Made by a program: the position numbers and the translations under genes. A stretch of 49,555 nt of DNA, taken from NCBI GenBank assembly GCA_000437275.1, contig FR899699.1, forward strand, positions 1 to 49,555. Direction: 5' to 3'. Every line of letters starts with the position of its first letter. Positions within the stretch are counted from its first letter, which is position 1. Shown one piece after another: positions 31,805 through 42,267 of the stretch. The DNA comes from Clostridium sp. CAG:411 (GTDB lineage: Bacteria; Bacillota; Clostridia; Lachnospirales; Lachnospiraceae). The notes under the pieces are model-generated. The model saw only the letters and a program-made list of their open reading frames with translations. It had not been told where the DNA came from and searched no databases.

Positions 31805-33394
31805 TTAATTATACTGTTTATTTTTTATCAGTAATTTTTGAAAGTAGGAACCCTTCTTTTTCGGAATAGAAAAGGTACGCCCTTTCTTATTTGAGAAAAA
31901 TGCTTTTGCTCCGATTTTTTTAATTTTGGCACTTTTAAAGTAGACTAATTTCAATTTTTTACAGTTTTGAAAAGTACCTTTTCCTATGGTAGTTACATTT
32001 GCAGGAATGGTTACTTTGGTTATGTTTTTGCAGTTATAAAAGGCAGAATCACCAATATATGTTACTGTATCAGGGATAGAAACGGTACCTTTAAGCGTTT
32101 GGCAATTTTTAAAAGCATTTTTACTGATAGAAGTTACTTGAAAACAAGAGTCGTTTATAGTAATCTTCTTTTTTAGGTTAGAAGCCTTTACATTGCTTTT
32201 ATGTCCCACGATAGCTACGGTACCTGATTTTCCCTTTACGGATAAGATTTTGTAGTCAATATTATCCGCTGTATAAGTTTGTCCCTTTTTTAGAGGGGCT
32301 GGTGTTTCGGGAGTTGGTGTTTCACTCGGAGTAACAGTTGGTGTTGGTGAGGGTGTTGCTGTTGCATCGGTAAAGGCAACGACCTGATTCTGGTTGTCTA
32401 ATTCGATAATAAGTTCTTCCTTTTGCTCATTATAGTTAGTGTAGGATAGAGAAAGAAGTTTTCGTGTTGCTGTTACGCTGTTTGTAGCAAGTGAAAAATC
32501 TTTTGCAATATCCGGTTCATCTATGGTATTTCTTACTCTTCCAGACGTATAGGATGCGGTAATACAAAAATCACTTATAAGATAATTTAGGGCCGTTTTA
32601 GAACCGATGTAGTCAATATTTGTGATCTGCTTTATCGTATCCTTTTGTCCATAAATCGTCATAGGACCACAAGGAATACCTTGGTAATACACTTCTATTT
32701 CATTTTTTTCATTGGCTTTGATGCGGTAACTACTGTCGAAAAGAATATCAAATTGTGTGGTAAAGATAGAAATTGTTTTATCTGTATGAACGACAGTTAG
32801 ACAGATAACCGCGGAATCGCTTGCAACGGTCATACCATCATACAGAGTCGGACCAGCATAGTTTGCAGTTATCTGTTCAATATCATTTACAATTCCATTT
32901 ATGATAATTGCATTGTCAATCGTACATCCTTTATAAGTGACTCCAATTACATTGGTATTTTTTGTGATTTCTACTCGATCAACAGTTTTACCATCGACGA
33001 TAAAGTGAAATCCCTCTTTTACATAGTCCTCTTTTGTTTTCTGATTATCGCTATATACTACGTTTTCCAGATGCACATTTTCTACAGAGAGATAAGTACC
33101 GATATACATATTTCGATAGTCAGAAACAGCGGTATAACTTTCAGGAATGGAATCCGTAGTTTCAATCGCATTTTTTACAATATTCCCATCATAATCATTT
33201 ACTGTGTTAAGGGCTGCAGTTGATGTTTCGATAAGGGAGGATTGTAATGAAGATAATTCAACAGATGAGGTAGTGTTTTGGTTTGAGAAGTTTGAGAATT
33301 GATTGGCATACACCGGTTCCATATTGAAATATGGTATTGTTATGGAAGCAAGTAAAGCTCCACTTATACATAAACTAAGTAATTTTTTTTTCAT
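31805..33394 (-). CDS. Secreted BspA-like LRR protein, short paralogue
   Basis: A 529-residue secreted protein. A signal peptide (MKKKLLSLCISGALLASITIPYF) is followed by beta-rich modules (HLENVVYSDNQKTKEDYVKEGFHFIVDGKTVDRVEI) and a Pro/Thr linker (TATPSPTPTVTPSETPTPETP). The C-terminal cap is of the BspA/LRR_5 type: ITSISKNAFKNCQTL, YIGDSAFYNCKNI and IGKGTFQNCKKL. The end GSYFQKLLIKNKQYN has no LPXTG or membrane anchor. It matches the C-terminal half of the next gene (33670) almost module for module, so one arose from the other. BspA-type LRR proteins often bind host surfaces; that role is inference. Confidence 0.85.
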   Translation of the reverse strand: MKKKLLSLCISGALLASITIPYFNMEPVYANQFSNFSNQNTTSSVELSSLQSSLIETSTAALNTVNDYDGNIVKNAIETTDSIPESYTAVSDYRNMYIGTYLSVENVHLENVVYSDNQKTKEDYVKEGFHFIVDGKTVDRVEITKNTNVIGVTYKGCTIDNAIIINGIVNDIEQITANYAGPTLYDGMTVASDSAVICLTVVHTDKTISIFTTQFDILFDSSYRIKANEKNEIEVYYQGIPCGPMTIYGQKDTIKQITNIDYIGSKTALNYLISDFCITASYTSGRVRNTIDEPDIAKDFSLATNSVTATRKLLSLSYTNYNEQKEELIIELDNQNQVVAFTDATATPSPTPTVTPSETPTPETPAPLKKGQTYTADNIDYKILSVKGKSGTVAIVGHKSNVKASNLKKKITINDSCFQVTSISKNAFKNCQTLKGTVSIPDTVTYIGDSAFYNCKNITKVTIPANVTTIGKGTFQNCKKLKLVYFKSAKIKKIGAKAFFSNKKGRTFSIPKKKGSYFQKLLIKNKQYN

Positions 33395-33607
33395 CTTTTT
33401 TACCTTTTCAATGCTTGAATCCTTTCTTAAAATTTTATGATAGCAGAGTTAAAAAGTCTGAACTTACACGAGCCTACGGGAAAGTGAGCGAATGTTTTTG
33501 AATTATGCCAAATAATAAGCATAAAAGTGTTACGATATAAACCGTTTTGGTTTTATAGGAAAGCTTGTCCTATAAGGAAAATTAAAATGACACATTAAAT
33601 ATATCAT

Positions 33608-33644
33608 AAAAATAGGAACTCCGCAACAAGAGTTGGGAGTCCCT
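33608..33644 (-). terminator. Intrinsic terminator of the long LRR gene (minus strand)
   Basis: On the minus strand AGGGACTC(C)CAAC and GTTG(C)GGAGTTCCT form a long stem with a four-base loop, followed by ATTTTTAT. It lies 26 bases after the stop of the gene at 33670. A further hairpin, TTATAGGA / TCCTATAA at about 33552-33574, resembles the core of the leader repeats at 631 and 18023. Confidence 0.7.
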
Positions 33645-33669
33645 GTAGATACTACTTTGAAAGAAAAGT

Positions 33670-36600
33670 CTAGTTGTATTGTTTTCCTTTTATCAGTAAT
33701 TTTTGGAAGTAAGAACCTTTCTTTTTTGGAATACTAAAGGTACGTCCGCTTTTATTTGAGAAAAATGCTTTTGCCCCGATTTTTTTGACTTTTGCACTTT
33801 TAAAGTAAACTAACTTTAATTTTTTACAGTTTTGAAATGCACTTTTACCAATGGAGGTAACATTGCCTGGTATTGTAACTTTGGTTATGTTTTTACAATT
33901 GTAAAAGGCATTGTCTCCGATGGAAGTTATTGTATCGGGAAGCTGGATAGATCCCTTCAAGGTGTTACAATTTTTAAAAGCATTTTTGCTAATTGTTGTA
34001 ACTTGGAAAGTATACTTACCTATGGAAGGTTTCTTTTTTATATCTGCGGTTTTTACATTTTTTTTATGACCAATCATCGCTACCGTTCCCTTTTTTCCTT
34101 TCAAGGACAAAACTTTGTACTGAATATTGTTAGCAGTGTAAGTTTGTCCTTTTTTTACGGTTACTGGCGGTTTCGTTGCTGGTTGAGATGGAGTAACCGT
34201 TGGTTTGGCTGAAAGGGTAGGTGTACTTGTATTATGCGGAGTATCAGTAGGTACAGCAGAATCGGATGGATTAGTTGGTGTAGCAGTAGGAGGTTGCGGA
34301 GTCGCCGTAGTATTATCTGGTGTCATAGTTGGAGTTGTGGTAGATGTTACATTTTTAAAGGATATTACTGTGTTAGTACCATCTAGCTCTACCATAGTTT
34401 GTGCAGATTTTTCGTCTGCGTTTGTATAAGCAATTGAAAGTATTTTCCGTGTTGTTGTTACATCGTTTGTAGTAAGTGAAAAATCTTTTGCAATATCAGG
34501 TTCACTTACCGTGTTTCTGGTTCTGCCTGAACTATAGAATGCAGTAATACAAAAGTCGGAAATGTCATAGTTAAGAGCAGTTTTAGAACCGATGTAGCTG
34601 ACATTTGTAATTTCTTTTACCTTATCTTTTTCGCCATAGATTATCATAGATCCGCAAGGAATTCCTTGATAATATACTTCTATTTCATTTTTTTCATTGG
34701 CTCTGATATGATAGGTGGTATCAAAAATAACATCTAGCTGTGTTGTAGATACCGTAATGGACTTATCTGTGTGAATGGCAGTAATACGAATAATTGCCGA
34801 ATTGGTGGCTACTGTCATTCCCTCATACATAGTAGGACCTATATATTCTGCTGTGATTTTTTCAATATCATTAACAATTCCGTTGATAATAATCGCATTA
34901 TCCATGGTACGACCATTGTATGTAATTCCGATTATATTTGTTTCTTTTGTAATATCCACTTTATCCACTACTTTGCCATCTACGATAAAGTGAAATCCTT
35001 TTTCGACATAATCCTCTTTTGTCTTTTGGCTATCATTGTATACTACATTTTCCAAATGTACATTTCCTACGGTAAGGCAAGTGCCAATGTACATATTATG
35101 ATAGTCGGAAATTACATGGTAACTTTCTGGTATGTATCCAGTGATTTGAATGGCATTTTCAACAATATGGCCACCATACTCAATGGAAATGGAATTGTTT
35201 CCTGGTTGAATTTCGATGGTATCTGTTTTTTCACCGTTTACAATAAAAGAAAAACCATTATAAACATTTACGGTGGCTGGATGATTTGGGTTGCTGTAAG
35301 TTACATTTGTCAGTTTTACATCCTTTGTTGTTAATTTTGTGTATGCTCTCATTTCCGTTCGATTATCTGTACAGGCAGCATTGTAACCTGTTACCGTATC
35401 CGTGTAACCTGTTACGGTTAGTTCCTTTATAAGAGAAGTATTATTTTTTCTAGGAACAATTACTTCTACGGTATTATTTCCCTCCTTAGAAATCGTTGCA
35501 TTTTCCAAGGAATACTCATCTTCGGTTAGCGTGTATAAATTGTTATCGTTCGTATAGCGTACTTTAACGGAAATCTGTTCTTTGGTTAAAGTTGAGCCTA
35601 CTAATTGAGAACCTGCGCCATCCGAAAAGGTTACTTCTGCAATCTCTTCAATTTTGCAAGGATTTACAGTAATTGAATATTTTTTAAATATACCACCAAC
35701 TTCAATATAATAGTTGTAAGTGCCACTTGGAAATGTACAGTTGTCCTGCTTGAGTAAAGAGTATTGGGTATTATCTGCTTCATAGACATATTCGTCCGAA
35801 GAAGTAAGCGGATTGCAGGATACAGGTACATAAATTGCATATTTGTAGGCGGAATCGTCGGTATCCGTTGTTTTTTCTGTTGTCTGTTGTACCAATTGTT
35901 TTGTATAAGTGCTTCCGTCAGCAGGCGATTCTGCATTGAGATAAGTGGCAGATACGCCTAAATCTTTAAAAGAGCAGGTAGTAGAATTCTCACCTTTTTT
36001 GAGATTAACATTAGCTGGAAGTGTAGAAGCATCTACCTGTATATCTTTTATGTAATTGTTATAATTACCATATCCAACAACATAGTTTTCAAACATATCT
36101 TTTGATAACACTTTTTTCCCGCTGTTATTATAAGCAATTGCACCACCGTATCCATAAAACTGAATACTTTTTGAATCAATACCAGTAATGTTTTGCAAAT
36201 TCAGGCTGGTGTAGTTGCAGTTTGGATTAGTAAAGTAGATAGAGCCAATTTGCAGTTGTGCATCGCTGGATGATGCCAGTGATAGTGAATTCTTAGCGGA
36301 AATAGTGGAGTCATCTGCGGTGTAATCTAAGTATAAGTTATTGATGTTGACAGTGTTTCCAAAACGCATATTGTTTTCAAAATGTATGTATTTGGCAGGG
36401 TCCTTTTTGATGTATAGATTGTCAATTGTACAACAATAAAAAGTATTTTGTACAGCAGAGAAAGTATATGAGGAGGAAAAGGTTACATCTGCATTTATGG
36501 TAATACTGGGTACGGAGCGATCAAGTGCTCCACGATTTGGGGAACCCATGATTAATGAACCCATAAATTTCGTTTTACCATTTATTATTAGTGAGCTATT

Positions 36601-37122
36601 AGGAGCTAATATAGAACTGGAACTTTTTATTACATTATCTTCTCCGTTAAGAGTTATTGTTACATTTTCGTTGCAATACAATTGCGAAGATAAAGAACCA
36701 TCAAAAATTAATGATGTAACATTTGGACAGGAGAAGTAAATTTCCGATCCTGTAATTTTAGGTGCCTTGACAATGATTGTTTTTAATACTGTATAATTTT
36801 TAAGAACACAGCCTGTAATCTGAATTTCTTTTGAACAATCAAATATAATTGTTGAGGCAGATGCTATTGTTGCTAGTTGTTCTGCTGAAAAGTTTGTAGA
36901 AGTAAGATAAGTGTCGTCTAATGAACTGGAAACGGTATCTCTAATTGTGACAGTAGTATTTGATTTTGTAACAGTAATGCCTGATGTGTTCATTGCTGAA
37001 ATTTGTTTTTGTGTAGAGCACTGGTTAGCATATATAATTTGTAAGTTTGAATAGGGTGTTGTCATAGAGGCAGTAAGTGAACTGCTCAATAACAAGCAAA
37101 TTAGTCTTTTTTTCATTCGCAT
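33670..37122 (-). CDS. Secreted BspA-like LRR protein, long paralogue
   Basis: A 1150-residue secreted protein with signal peptide (MRMKKRLICLLLSSSLTASMTTPY). The N-terminal about 350 residues are beta-helix/LRR-like and rich in short hydrophobic repeats. Bacterial Ig-like or MucBP-like modules follow, each with a NGFSFIVNGEKTDTIEI or KGFHFIVDGKVVDKVDI core. Then comes a long Thr/Pro linker (TPTMTPDNTTATPQPPTATP) and an LRR_5 cap (ISKNAFKNCNTL, IGDNAFYNCKNI, IGKSAFQNCKKL). The start at 37122 is preferred over 37146 because AAAGG then has normal spacing and the paralogue start aligns nearby. There is no cell-wall anchor motif. Confidence 0.85.
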   Translation of the reverse strand: MRMKKRLICLLLSSSLTASMTTPYSNLQIIYANQCSTQKQISAMNTSGITVTKSNTTVTIRDTVSSSLDDTYLTSTNFSAEQLATIASASTIIFDCSKEIQITGCVLKNYTVLKTIIVKAPKITGSEIYFSCPNVTSLIFDGSLSSQLYCNENVTITLNGEDNVIKSSSSILAPNSSLIINGKTKFMGSLIMGSPNRGALDRSVPSITINADVTFSSSYTFSAVQNTFYCCTIDNLYIKKDPAKYIHFENNMRFGNTVNINNLYLDYTADDSTISAKNSLSLASSSDAQLQIGSIYFTNPNCNYTSLNLQNITGIDSKSIQFYGYGGAIAYNNSGKKVLSKDMFENYVVGYGNYNNYIKDIQVDASTLPANVNLKKGENSTTCSFKDLGVSATYLNAESPADGSTYTKQLVQQTTEKTTDTDDSAYKYAIYVPVSCNPLTSSDEYVYEADNTQYSLLKQDNCTFPSGTYNYYIEVGGIFKKYSITVNPCKIEEIAEVTFSDGAGSQLVGSTLTKEQISVKVRYTNDNNLYTLTEDEYSLENATISKEGNNTVEVIVPRKNNTSLIKELTVTGYTDTVTGYNAACTDNRTEMRAYTKLTTKDVKLTNVTYSNPNHPATVNVYNGFSFIVNGEKTDTIEIQPGNNSISIEYGGHIVENAIQITGYIPESYHVISDYHNMYIGTCLTVGNVHLENVVYNDSQKTKEDYVEKGFHFIVDGKVVDKVDITKETNIIGITYNGRTMDNAIIINGIVNDIEKITAEYIGPTMYEGMTVATNSAIIRITAIHTDKSITVSTTQLDVIFDTTYHIRANEKNEIEVYYQGIPCGSMIIYGEKDKVKEITNVSYIGSKTALNYDISDFCITAFYSSGRTRNTVSEPDIAKDFSLTTNDVTTTRKILSIAYTNADEKSAQTMVELDGTNTVISFKNVTSTTTPTMTPDNTTATPQPPTATPTNPSDSAVPTDTPHNTSTPTLSAKPTVTPSQPATKPPVTVKKGQTYTANNIQYKVLSLKGKKGTVAMIGHKKNVKTADIKKKPSIGKYTFQVTTISKNAFKNCNTLKGSIQLPDTITSIGDNAFYNCKNITKVTIPGNVTSIGKSAFQNCKKLKLVYFKSAKVKKIGAKAFFSNKSGRTFSIPKKKGSYFQKLLIKGKQYN

Positions 37123-37368
37123 TTTTACCTTTGCAAGTATTTGCATCCTTTCTTAGAATTCAAAAGTGTTATAGTTATATAGTGTGTAATATTTTTGTTA
37201 AAAAATACGCATTAAATATATCATATAATCCCCAAATAAGCAATAGAAATAAGAAAAGCTTGTAAAATAAAATATTTAGCTTTAAATTAAAAAAAAAGTG
37301 TGTTATACTAGTTGATGTAATATTTTTGTAATATTTGTGAAAAGATAAAAAAGAATGGAGAATGATGC

Positions 37369-40300
37369 ATGAAAGTGAAGACAATGAAAATGAAAAGGGT
37401 AATAGTGGCAATATTGACTATTGTTATGGTATGTGTAAATAACCCAATGTTTCAAACTAAAATTTATGGTAGAGAGGGGTTGAGTTATAGTGCTACAGAG
37501 GGAGATGTAACTTGGGAGGCATATGTGCCTTATGATACATATAATGTTGGGTTAAGAATTAAGTATTTCAATACTGAAAATGCAGTATTGAAATTGTTGA
37601 CAAAAGAGAAAGTAAAAGAGTTATTTGCAGACACTAATATATCTATTTATGTAGGTAGAGGGGAATTTTATTTTGCTGGAGGAAATGGATACAGTGATGC
37701 TGCTACTCAAATTAGTAGTGTTTCATCACTGGTTATACCGGAAGATTATCCGATTTTCCCTAATAAGTATACTTTTACTGATTATGATGATCATGACATG
37801 TTCCACAACAACTCCTCCATCAAGGACATAACTGTAAATACAGATGGAAAAAATGGTTTTGAAATCCGAGAAGCAACCTTTTATAACATGTCTGGGTTAC
37901 AGAATGTTAGCATTGACGTAGGGGATCAGGCGATTACATTAGATGGTTCTGTATTTGCAAATTGTAAAAATTTGAAAACAGTGACCTTGAAGGGAAAAAA
38001 TATTAATTTAGTAGGCAGTTACAATTTTGCTGGGTGCACAAATTTAAAATCAATTGTAATTGATGGTAATTTATCCATTAAAGGGTATCAAGATTTTGCA
38101 AAATGTAACAGTTTGAATAATGTACAGTGCAATGGAGATGCAGCCTTAACGGTATCTAATACATTCACAACAAAAGAAACGTTTTCAGAAGCGAAGGATC
38201 CACAAATTACATTTAATGGAACAGTAAGTATGTTATCTGAACAGGCTAGTGAGGAAAATCATACTGGAGTCGCAACGACCTTAAAAAATGATAACGTGGT
38301 TTCTACAGCGAAAAACACTGGTGTTTTTGTAGATTGCGGAAATATTGGTACGATTAGTTTGAAGGGAAGTAAAAATGACTTGCCCTCAAATTTTGTCATC
38401 AGCACAACAGTTAAAAATCCAACAGTTGAAAATCCTACCGGCAAAGACCTAACAGTTAAAAACTTTAATATAGAAGGTAGCAGCACATTACATGCAGGAG
38501 CAATTTCTAATATTGCTATAACAAACGTTTCTTTTAATCAGGAAACAAAAGTAGAAAATAATGCTTTTGTAAATGATGAAATTGGTACGATGTATTTTAA
38601 TACATCAGAAGTGACTGGACAAATGGGAATGAAAACTTCTGTAAGTGAGATATATTATAATAATACGGATATAAATAAGAAAGAAGAAAAAGTAACAGAA
38701 CTAGCAAACCTGTCATTAGATGGGGTTGATTGTGAGAATATTTATTTCTTTAGTCCTAATTTTAATTATTTGAAGAATGTATCTTATCAAAACAATGATA
38801 AAAAAGAGACAACAGTGTTTGGATATGGCGGAAAAATTGCGAAGTATGAAGAGGATGCTACAAAAATTACGTCTAAAGATATGTTTGAAAAATGGGTTAA
38901 GAAGAATGGCGGTACCTATAAAAATATTGTTTCATTAGATGAAAGCAATCTACCAAAAGAGAAGAATCTTTATGTGGATAAGGAAGGGCAGAGTGCAAAT
39001 TTGGACCTTAGTAGTTTGACGATTACAGCACATTATAATCCTGAGGTTGCCGATATGGATCAATTTCCAACTAGCGTGAAAAGCTTGATACAAGCTTCGA
39101 AATATACCTTGCCTTATACAACGGATGCGGATGGAGACACTAATTTTTCCTATAAGATATTACAAGAAGTAAGCAGTGCGAGAGTGGATAGCACTACACA
39201 GTATGTATATCAAGGGAAAAATGCAAAAAATGAAGATGCTACATATGTATGTTGTGAAGATAAAAATGTAAGCCTTCAACCAGGTAGCTATCGTTATTAT
39301 GTACAAGCAGGTGGTATTACTTGGCCATTAGATGTAAATGTGAAAGTAAATGCGGTGGAGCGTATTGAAGTACAGCCTAAATCTGGAGATGTATTACATC
39401 TGACTGAGGGCGATAAATTAGATGCAAGTGAGGTAAAGGATCGATTAATAGTAACTGCTTATTTTGCAGATGGAGAAAAACAAGACGTATTGGATCAGAG
39501 CCAGTTTGAAATTCGAACACAGGATTACAAGACAGAGGTTTCCAAAACAGATACAAGCTTAATTGTTTCCTATAAATCGCAAGGGGAAGGAATCAAAGCA
39601 ATCTGTAATTATAATAAATTTATTGTACATGAGAATAAAGTTGTTTCCTTTGAAGTGAATTCAGATAAGGATGTTATGGCAGATGGAAGTACATTAGAAT
39701 TGAAAGATATTTCCGTAAAAAATGTAAAGTATGAAAATCCTGAGCAGACACCAATTGGAAATGTGGAAAAAGGATTTCATTTCGTACAAAATGGAGTGAT
39801 TAAAGATAACTATCAGATCACAAAAGGAGAGAACAAAATCGCAGTTGTTTATGAAGATTGCACCATGAATGATGCATTGGAAATAACTGGTATTGACAAT
39901 GCGGTAGAAGATTTCGAAGTGTTCTGTCCAATAGATGAGGTAGAACTTTATAAGAAAAATACATTAAACGTCAGCGAGATTTCACTTAGAAATGTAGAGT
40001 ATAAAGATTCTAGATTAAAGAATGAGGAAATCATTGAAAAAGGATTTACATTTACAGTAAATGGAAAAGAAACGGATACAGTAGAATTACAGGAAGGAAA
40101 AAATGTAATTGGCGTAAAATATAATGGATTGGATAAGTATAGTGCGATTACAATTGAAGGAATTCCAACCACGATAGACCGAATAGAGGCGCAATATATA
40201 GGACCAGCAGTTTATGAGGGATGCGAAGTCTCAAAAGATACAAAAGTTTTGATGGTTACAGTATATCATAAACATCCAGATTCTATGGATTTGTTACTTT

Positions 40301-41304
40301 CGAATTTTGATGTAAGTTATGGAACCTACCATATTGTACCAGGTGAGGATAATCAGATTTATGTCTATTATAAAGGGGTAAAATCAGCCAATGCAATTCA
40401 TGTCCAAGGGCTTGCAGATAATGTCGTAGAGTTTAAAAAGGTTACATATAAAGGAAGCGGTAAAGCAGGAACTGTAGTAAATAAGTCAGATTTTTATGTA
40501 GAATTGGGATATGCATCAGGAAAAACTGTGAATTCTGAGCAAAATCCTGAAATTTTAAATCAGTTGCTTGTAGAAGAGAAGGTTTTAAAAAATGGTGAAA
40601 ATACAATACAGCTTACTTATGGCGAAACATTAACGAAAACGATTAAGGTAAATGGAACACAGGATGGTTTAGTGACAGCAACACCAACCATGAGTGTAAC
40701 AACACCAGCCATAACAAGTTCACCAGAGCAAACACCACCTGCAACAGATAACGTTGTAGCAACAAAGGTACCAACAGGTACAAATGTGCCAATGGAAGTA
40801 CCAGCTTCACCAGGTTTAAAAGAGCCTGTAAAAGGAAGCTATTATACAGTACAAGGTGTAAAATATAAGGTTACTGCTGTAAAAGGAAAAAGTGGAACGG
40901 TAGAAGCAGTAGGATATGATAAAAAGGCATCGAAAGTAAAAGTACAGACAACTGTGAAGATAAATGGTTATTCTTTTGCTGTGCAAAAGATAGGCAAGAA
41001 TGCGTTTAAAAATTGTACTAAAATAGCTGGAACAATTAGCTTTGCAAAAAATATAAAAACCATAGAGGATAGTGCATTTAGTGGATGTAAAAATATAAAG
41101 AAAGTCATTTTTGGTACCAATGTAACGCAGATAGGAAAGAATAGTTTTTATAAGTGCAAAAAATTGCAGACGCTTCAGTTCCAAAGTGGAAGTGTGAAAA
41201 AGATAGGAAAAGCTGCATTTAAGGGTATTGCGAAAAAATATACATTAAAATGCCCGAAAGCTTTACAAAAGACTTACAAAAAACGTTTGAAAAAGGCTCT
41301 TTAA
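37369..41304 (+). CDS. Secreted BspA-like LRR protein, divergent third paralogue
   Basis: A 1311-residue secreted protein transcribed away from its two relatives. A signal peptide (MKRVIVAILTIVMVCVNNPMF) is followed by an LRR_5 region (ATFYNMSGLQNVSI, VFANCKNLKTVTL, YNFAGCTNLKSI) to about residue 260. Modules with the KGFTFTVNGKETDTVEL core and the TVYEG/YIGPAVYEG stretch are shared with the minus-strand paralogues. A Thr/Pro linker (TPAITSSPEQTPPATD) precedes the C-terminal LRR cap (IGKNAFKNCTKI, IEDSAFSGCKNI, IGKNSFYKCKKL). GGAG precedes the start. The basic C-terminus (KTYKKRLKKAL) has no sortase motif, so it may be released or held non-covalently at the wall. Confidence 0.85.
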   Translation: MKVKTMKMKRVIVAILTIVMVCVNNPMFQTKIYGREGLSYSATEGDVTWEAYVPYDTYNVGLRIKYFNTENAVLKLLTKEKVKELFADTNISIYVGRGEFYFAGGNGYSDAATQISSVSSLVIPEDYPIFPNKYTFTDYDDHDMFHNNSSIKDITVNTDGKNGFEIREATFYNMSGLQNVSIDVGDQAITLDGSVFANCKNLKTVTLKGKNINLVGSYNFAGCTNLKSIVIDGNLSIKGYQDFAKCNSLNNVQCNGDAALTVSNTFTTKETFSEAKDPQITFNGTVSMLSEQASEENHTGVATTLKNDNVVSTAKNTGVFVDCGNIGTISLKGSKNDLPSNFVISTTVKNPTVENPTGKDLTVKNFNIEGSSTLHAGAISNIAITNVSFNQETKVENNAFVNDEIGTMYFNTSEVTGQMGMKTSVSEIYYNNTDINKKEEKVTELANLSLDGVDCENIYFFSPNFNYLKNVSYQNNDKKETTVFGYGGKIAKYEEDATKITSKDMFEKWVKKNGGTYKNIVSLDESNLPKEKNLYVDKEGQSANLDLSSLTITAHYNPEVADMDQFPTSVKSLIQASKYTLPYTTDADGDTNFSYKILQEVSSARVDSTTQYVYQGKNAKNEDATYVCCEDKNVSLQPGSYRYYVQAGGITWPLDVNVKVNAVERIEVQPKSGDVLHLTEGDKLDASEVKDRLIVTAYFADGEKQDVLDQSQFEIRTQDYKTEVSKTDTSLIVSYKSQGEGIKAICNYNKFIVHENKVVSFEVNSDKDVMADGSTLELKDISVKNVKYENPEQTPIGNVEKGFHFVQNGVIKDNYQITKGENKIAVVYEDCTMNDALEITGIDNAVEDFEVFCPIDEVELYKKNTLNVSEISLRNVEYKDSRLKNEEIIEKGFTFTVNGKETDTVELQEGKNVIGVKYNGLDKYSAITIEGIPTTIDRIEAQYIGPAVYEGCEVSKDTKVLMVTVYHKHPDSMDLLLSNFDVSYGTYHIVPGEDNQIYVYYKGVKSANAIHVQGLADNVVEFKKVTYKGSGKAGTVVNKSDFYVELGYASGKTVNSEQNPEILNQLLVEEKVLKNGENTIQLTYGETLTKTIKVNGTQDGLVTATPTMSVTTPAITSSPEQTPPATDNVVATKVPTGTNVPMEVPASPGLKEPVKGSYYTVQGVKYKVTAVKGKSGTVEAVGYDKKASKVKVQTTVKINGYSFAVQKIGKNAFKNCTKIAGTISFAKNIKTIEDSAFSGCKNIKKVIFGTNVTQIGKNSFYKCKKLQTLQFQSGSVKKIGKAAFKGIAKKYTLKCPKALQKTYKKRLKKAL

Positions 41305-41317
41305 ATAATTGTTAAAT

Positions 41318-41385
41318 ACAAGATTGGTTTTGTTTTTGGTCAATGGCAGAAATGTATAGAGCAGAAATAAAATCAATCTTGTTTT
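41318..41385 (+). terminator. Long-armed hairpin terminator after the third LRR gene
   Basis: ACAAGATTGGTTTT (41318-41331) and AAAATCAATCTTGT (41369-41382) pair over 14 bp with one G-U, followed by TTTT. The loop is 37 bases. It separates the LRR gene from the type VII secretion locus. Confidence 0.65.
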
Positions 41386-41460
41386 CGTATTAATTCAAAT
41401 CGTTACAATTTTTATAGATAAGAGCAGATACAAAAAATGAAATAACAGGATGGTAAGGAT

Positions 41461-42243
41461 ATGAGTAAACTAGAGGTTGTTACCTTATCTAATATAGGAA
41501 AAAAAAGAGAGACCAATCAGGATAATTTTTATTGCAATGGGGTATTTAAACCTATGCAGGATACCTGCTTTTTTTACAGACAGGTAGAGGATAGCCAGGG
41601 AGAAAAAATATATGCAGTGTTAGATGGTGTGGGCGGTCTACGCTATGGGGAACAGGCAGCGTATATTGGAGTTGAAACGCTGCATTCCTATATTCAAAAA
41701 AGCAGAACAGACAAAAGCACTTTTTCTGGAAGACAGGCGGTTTATCATATGAATGAAGCAATATGTGCAGAAATTAAGAATAAGCATGCACGAATGGGAA
41801 GTACTGTAACGCTTTTGAAATATGATCATGCACATGTGAGATTTTATAATTTAGGAGATAGTAAGGCATTTTTGTATCGCAAGGGAACTTTGCGGCAAGC
41901 GACAGAAGATCATACAGAACAGGCGAGCTATCTGCGATTGCAGAAGAAGCTGGGAATAAAAAGTGTTGCATATCAGGAAAATGCATTAACGCAATATTTA
42001 GGAATTGAGTCGGAGGAATTTGTAATAGAGCCATCAGTTTCCAGTGAAATAAAAATGATGGAAAAAGATATATTTTTGCTTTGTACGGATGGTTTAACAG
42101 ATATGGTACAAAAGGAGAAAATTGCTGCTGTTTTGTCAGAAAATACTACCTTAGAAGAAAAGGGAAGAAGCTTAGAAAAGCTGGCAATGGATGCAGGAGG
42201 AAGAGATAATATTACAATTTTATTATTAGAAAAACAAGTTTGA
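41461..42243 (+). CDS. PP2C-family serine/threonine phosphatase of the type VII secretion locus
   Basis: A 260-residue metal-dependent protein phosphatase. Metal-binding motifs are present in order: RETNQDNFY near the start, VLDGVGG, GSTVTLLKYDHAHVRFYNLGDSKAFLYR, LLCTDGLTDMV and GGRDNITILLL. All catalytic aspartates expected for PP2C are there; DGVGG replaces the usual DGMGG. It is soluble. It lies 24 bases before a small membrane protein gene and close to the FHA-containing EssC, so it may remove threonine phosphates that the FHA domain reads. No Ser/Thr kinase is in this window. Confidence 0.9.
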   Translation: MSKLEVVTLSNIGKKRETNQDNFYCNGVFKPMQDTCFFYRQVEDSQGEKIYAVLDGVGGLRYGEQAAYIGVETLHSYIQKSRTDKSTFSGRQAVYHMNEAICAEIKNKHARMGSTVTLLKYDHAHVRFYNLGDSKAFLYRKGTLRQATEDHTEQASYLRLQKKLGIKSVAYQENALTQYLGIESEEFVIEPSVSSEIKMMEKDIFLLCTDGLTDMVQKEKIAAVLSENTTLEEKGRSLEKLAMDAGGRDNITILLLEKQV

Positions 42244-42267
42244 AAGCAAAAAAACAGGAGGAAAAAG

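Noticed and set aside
34771..35334. 187-codon plus-strand frame within the long LRR gene
   Set aside because: No ribosome site and repetitive composition mirroring the LRR protein on the other strand.
40680..40810. Repetitive ACACCA-rich DNA, checked as a possible CRISPR or tandem repeat
   Set aside because: It encodes the Thr/Pro linker of the LRR protein; repeat units are irregular and there are no spacers.
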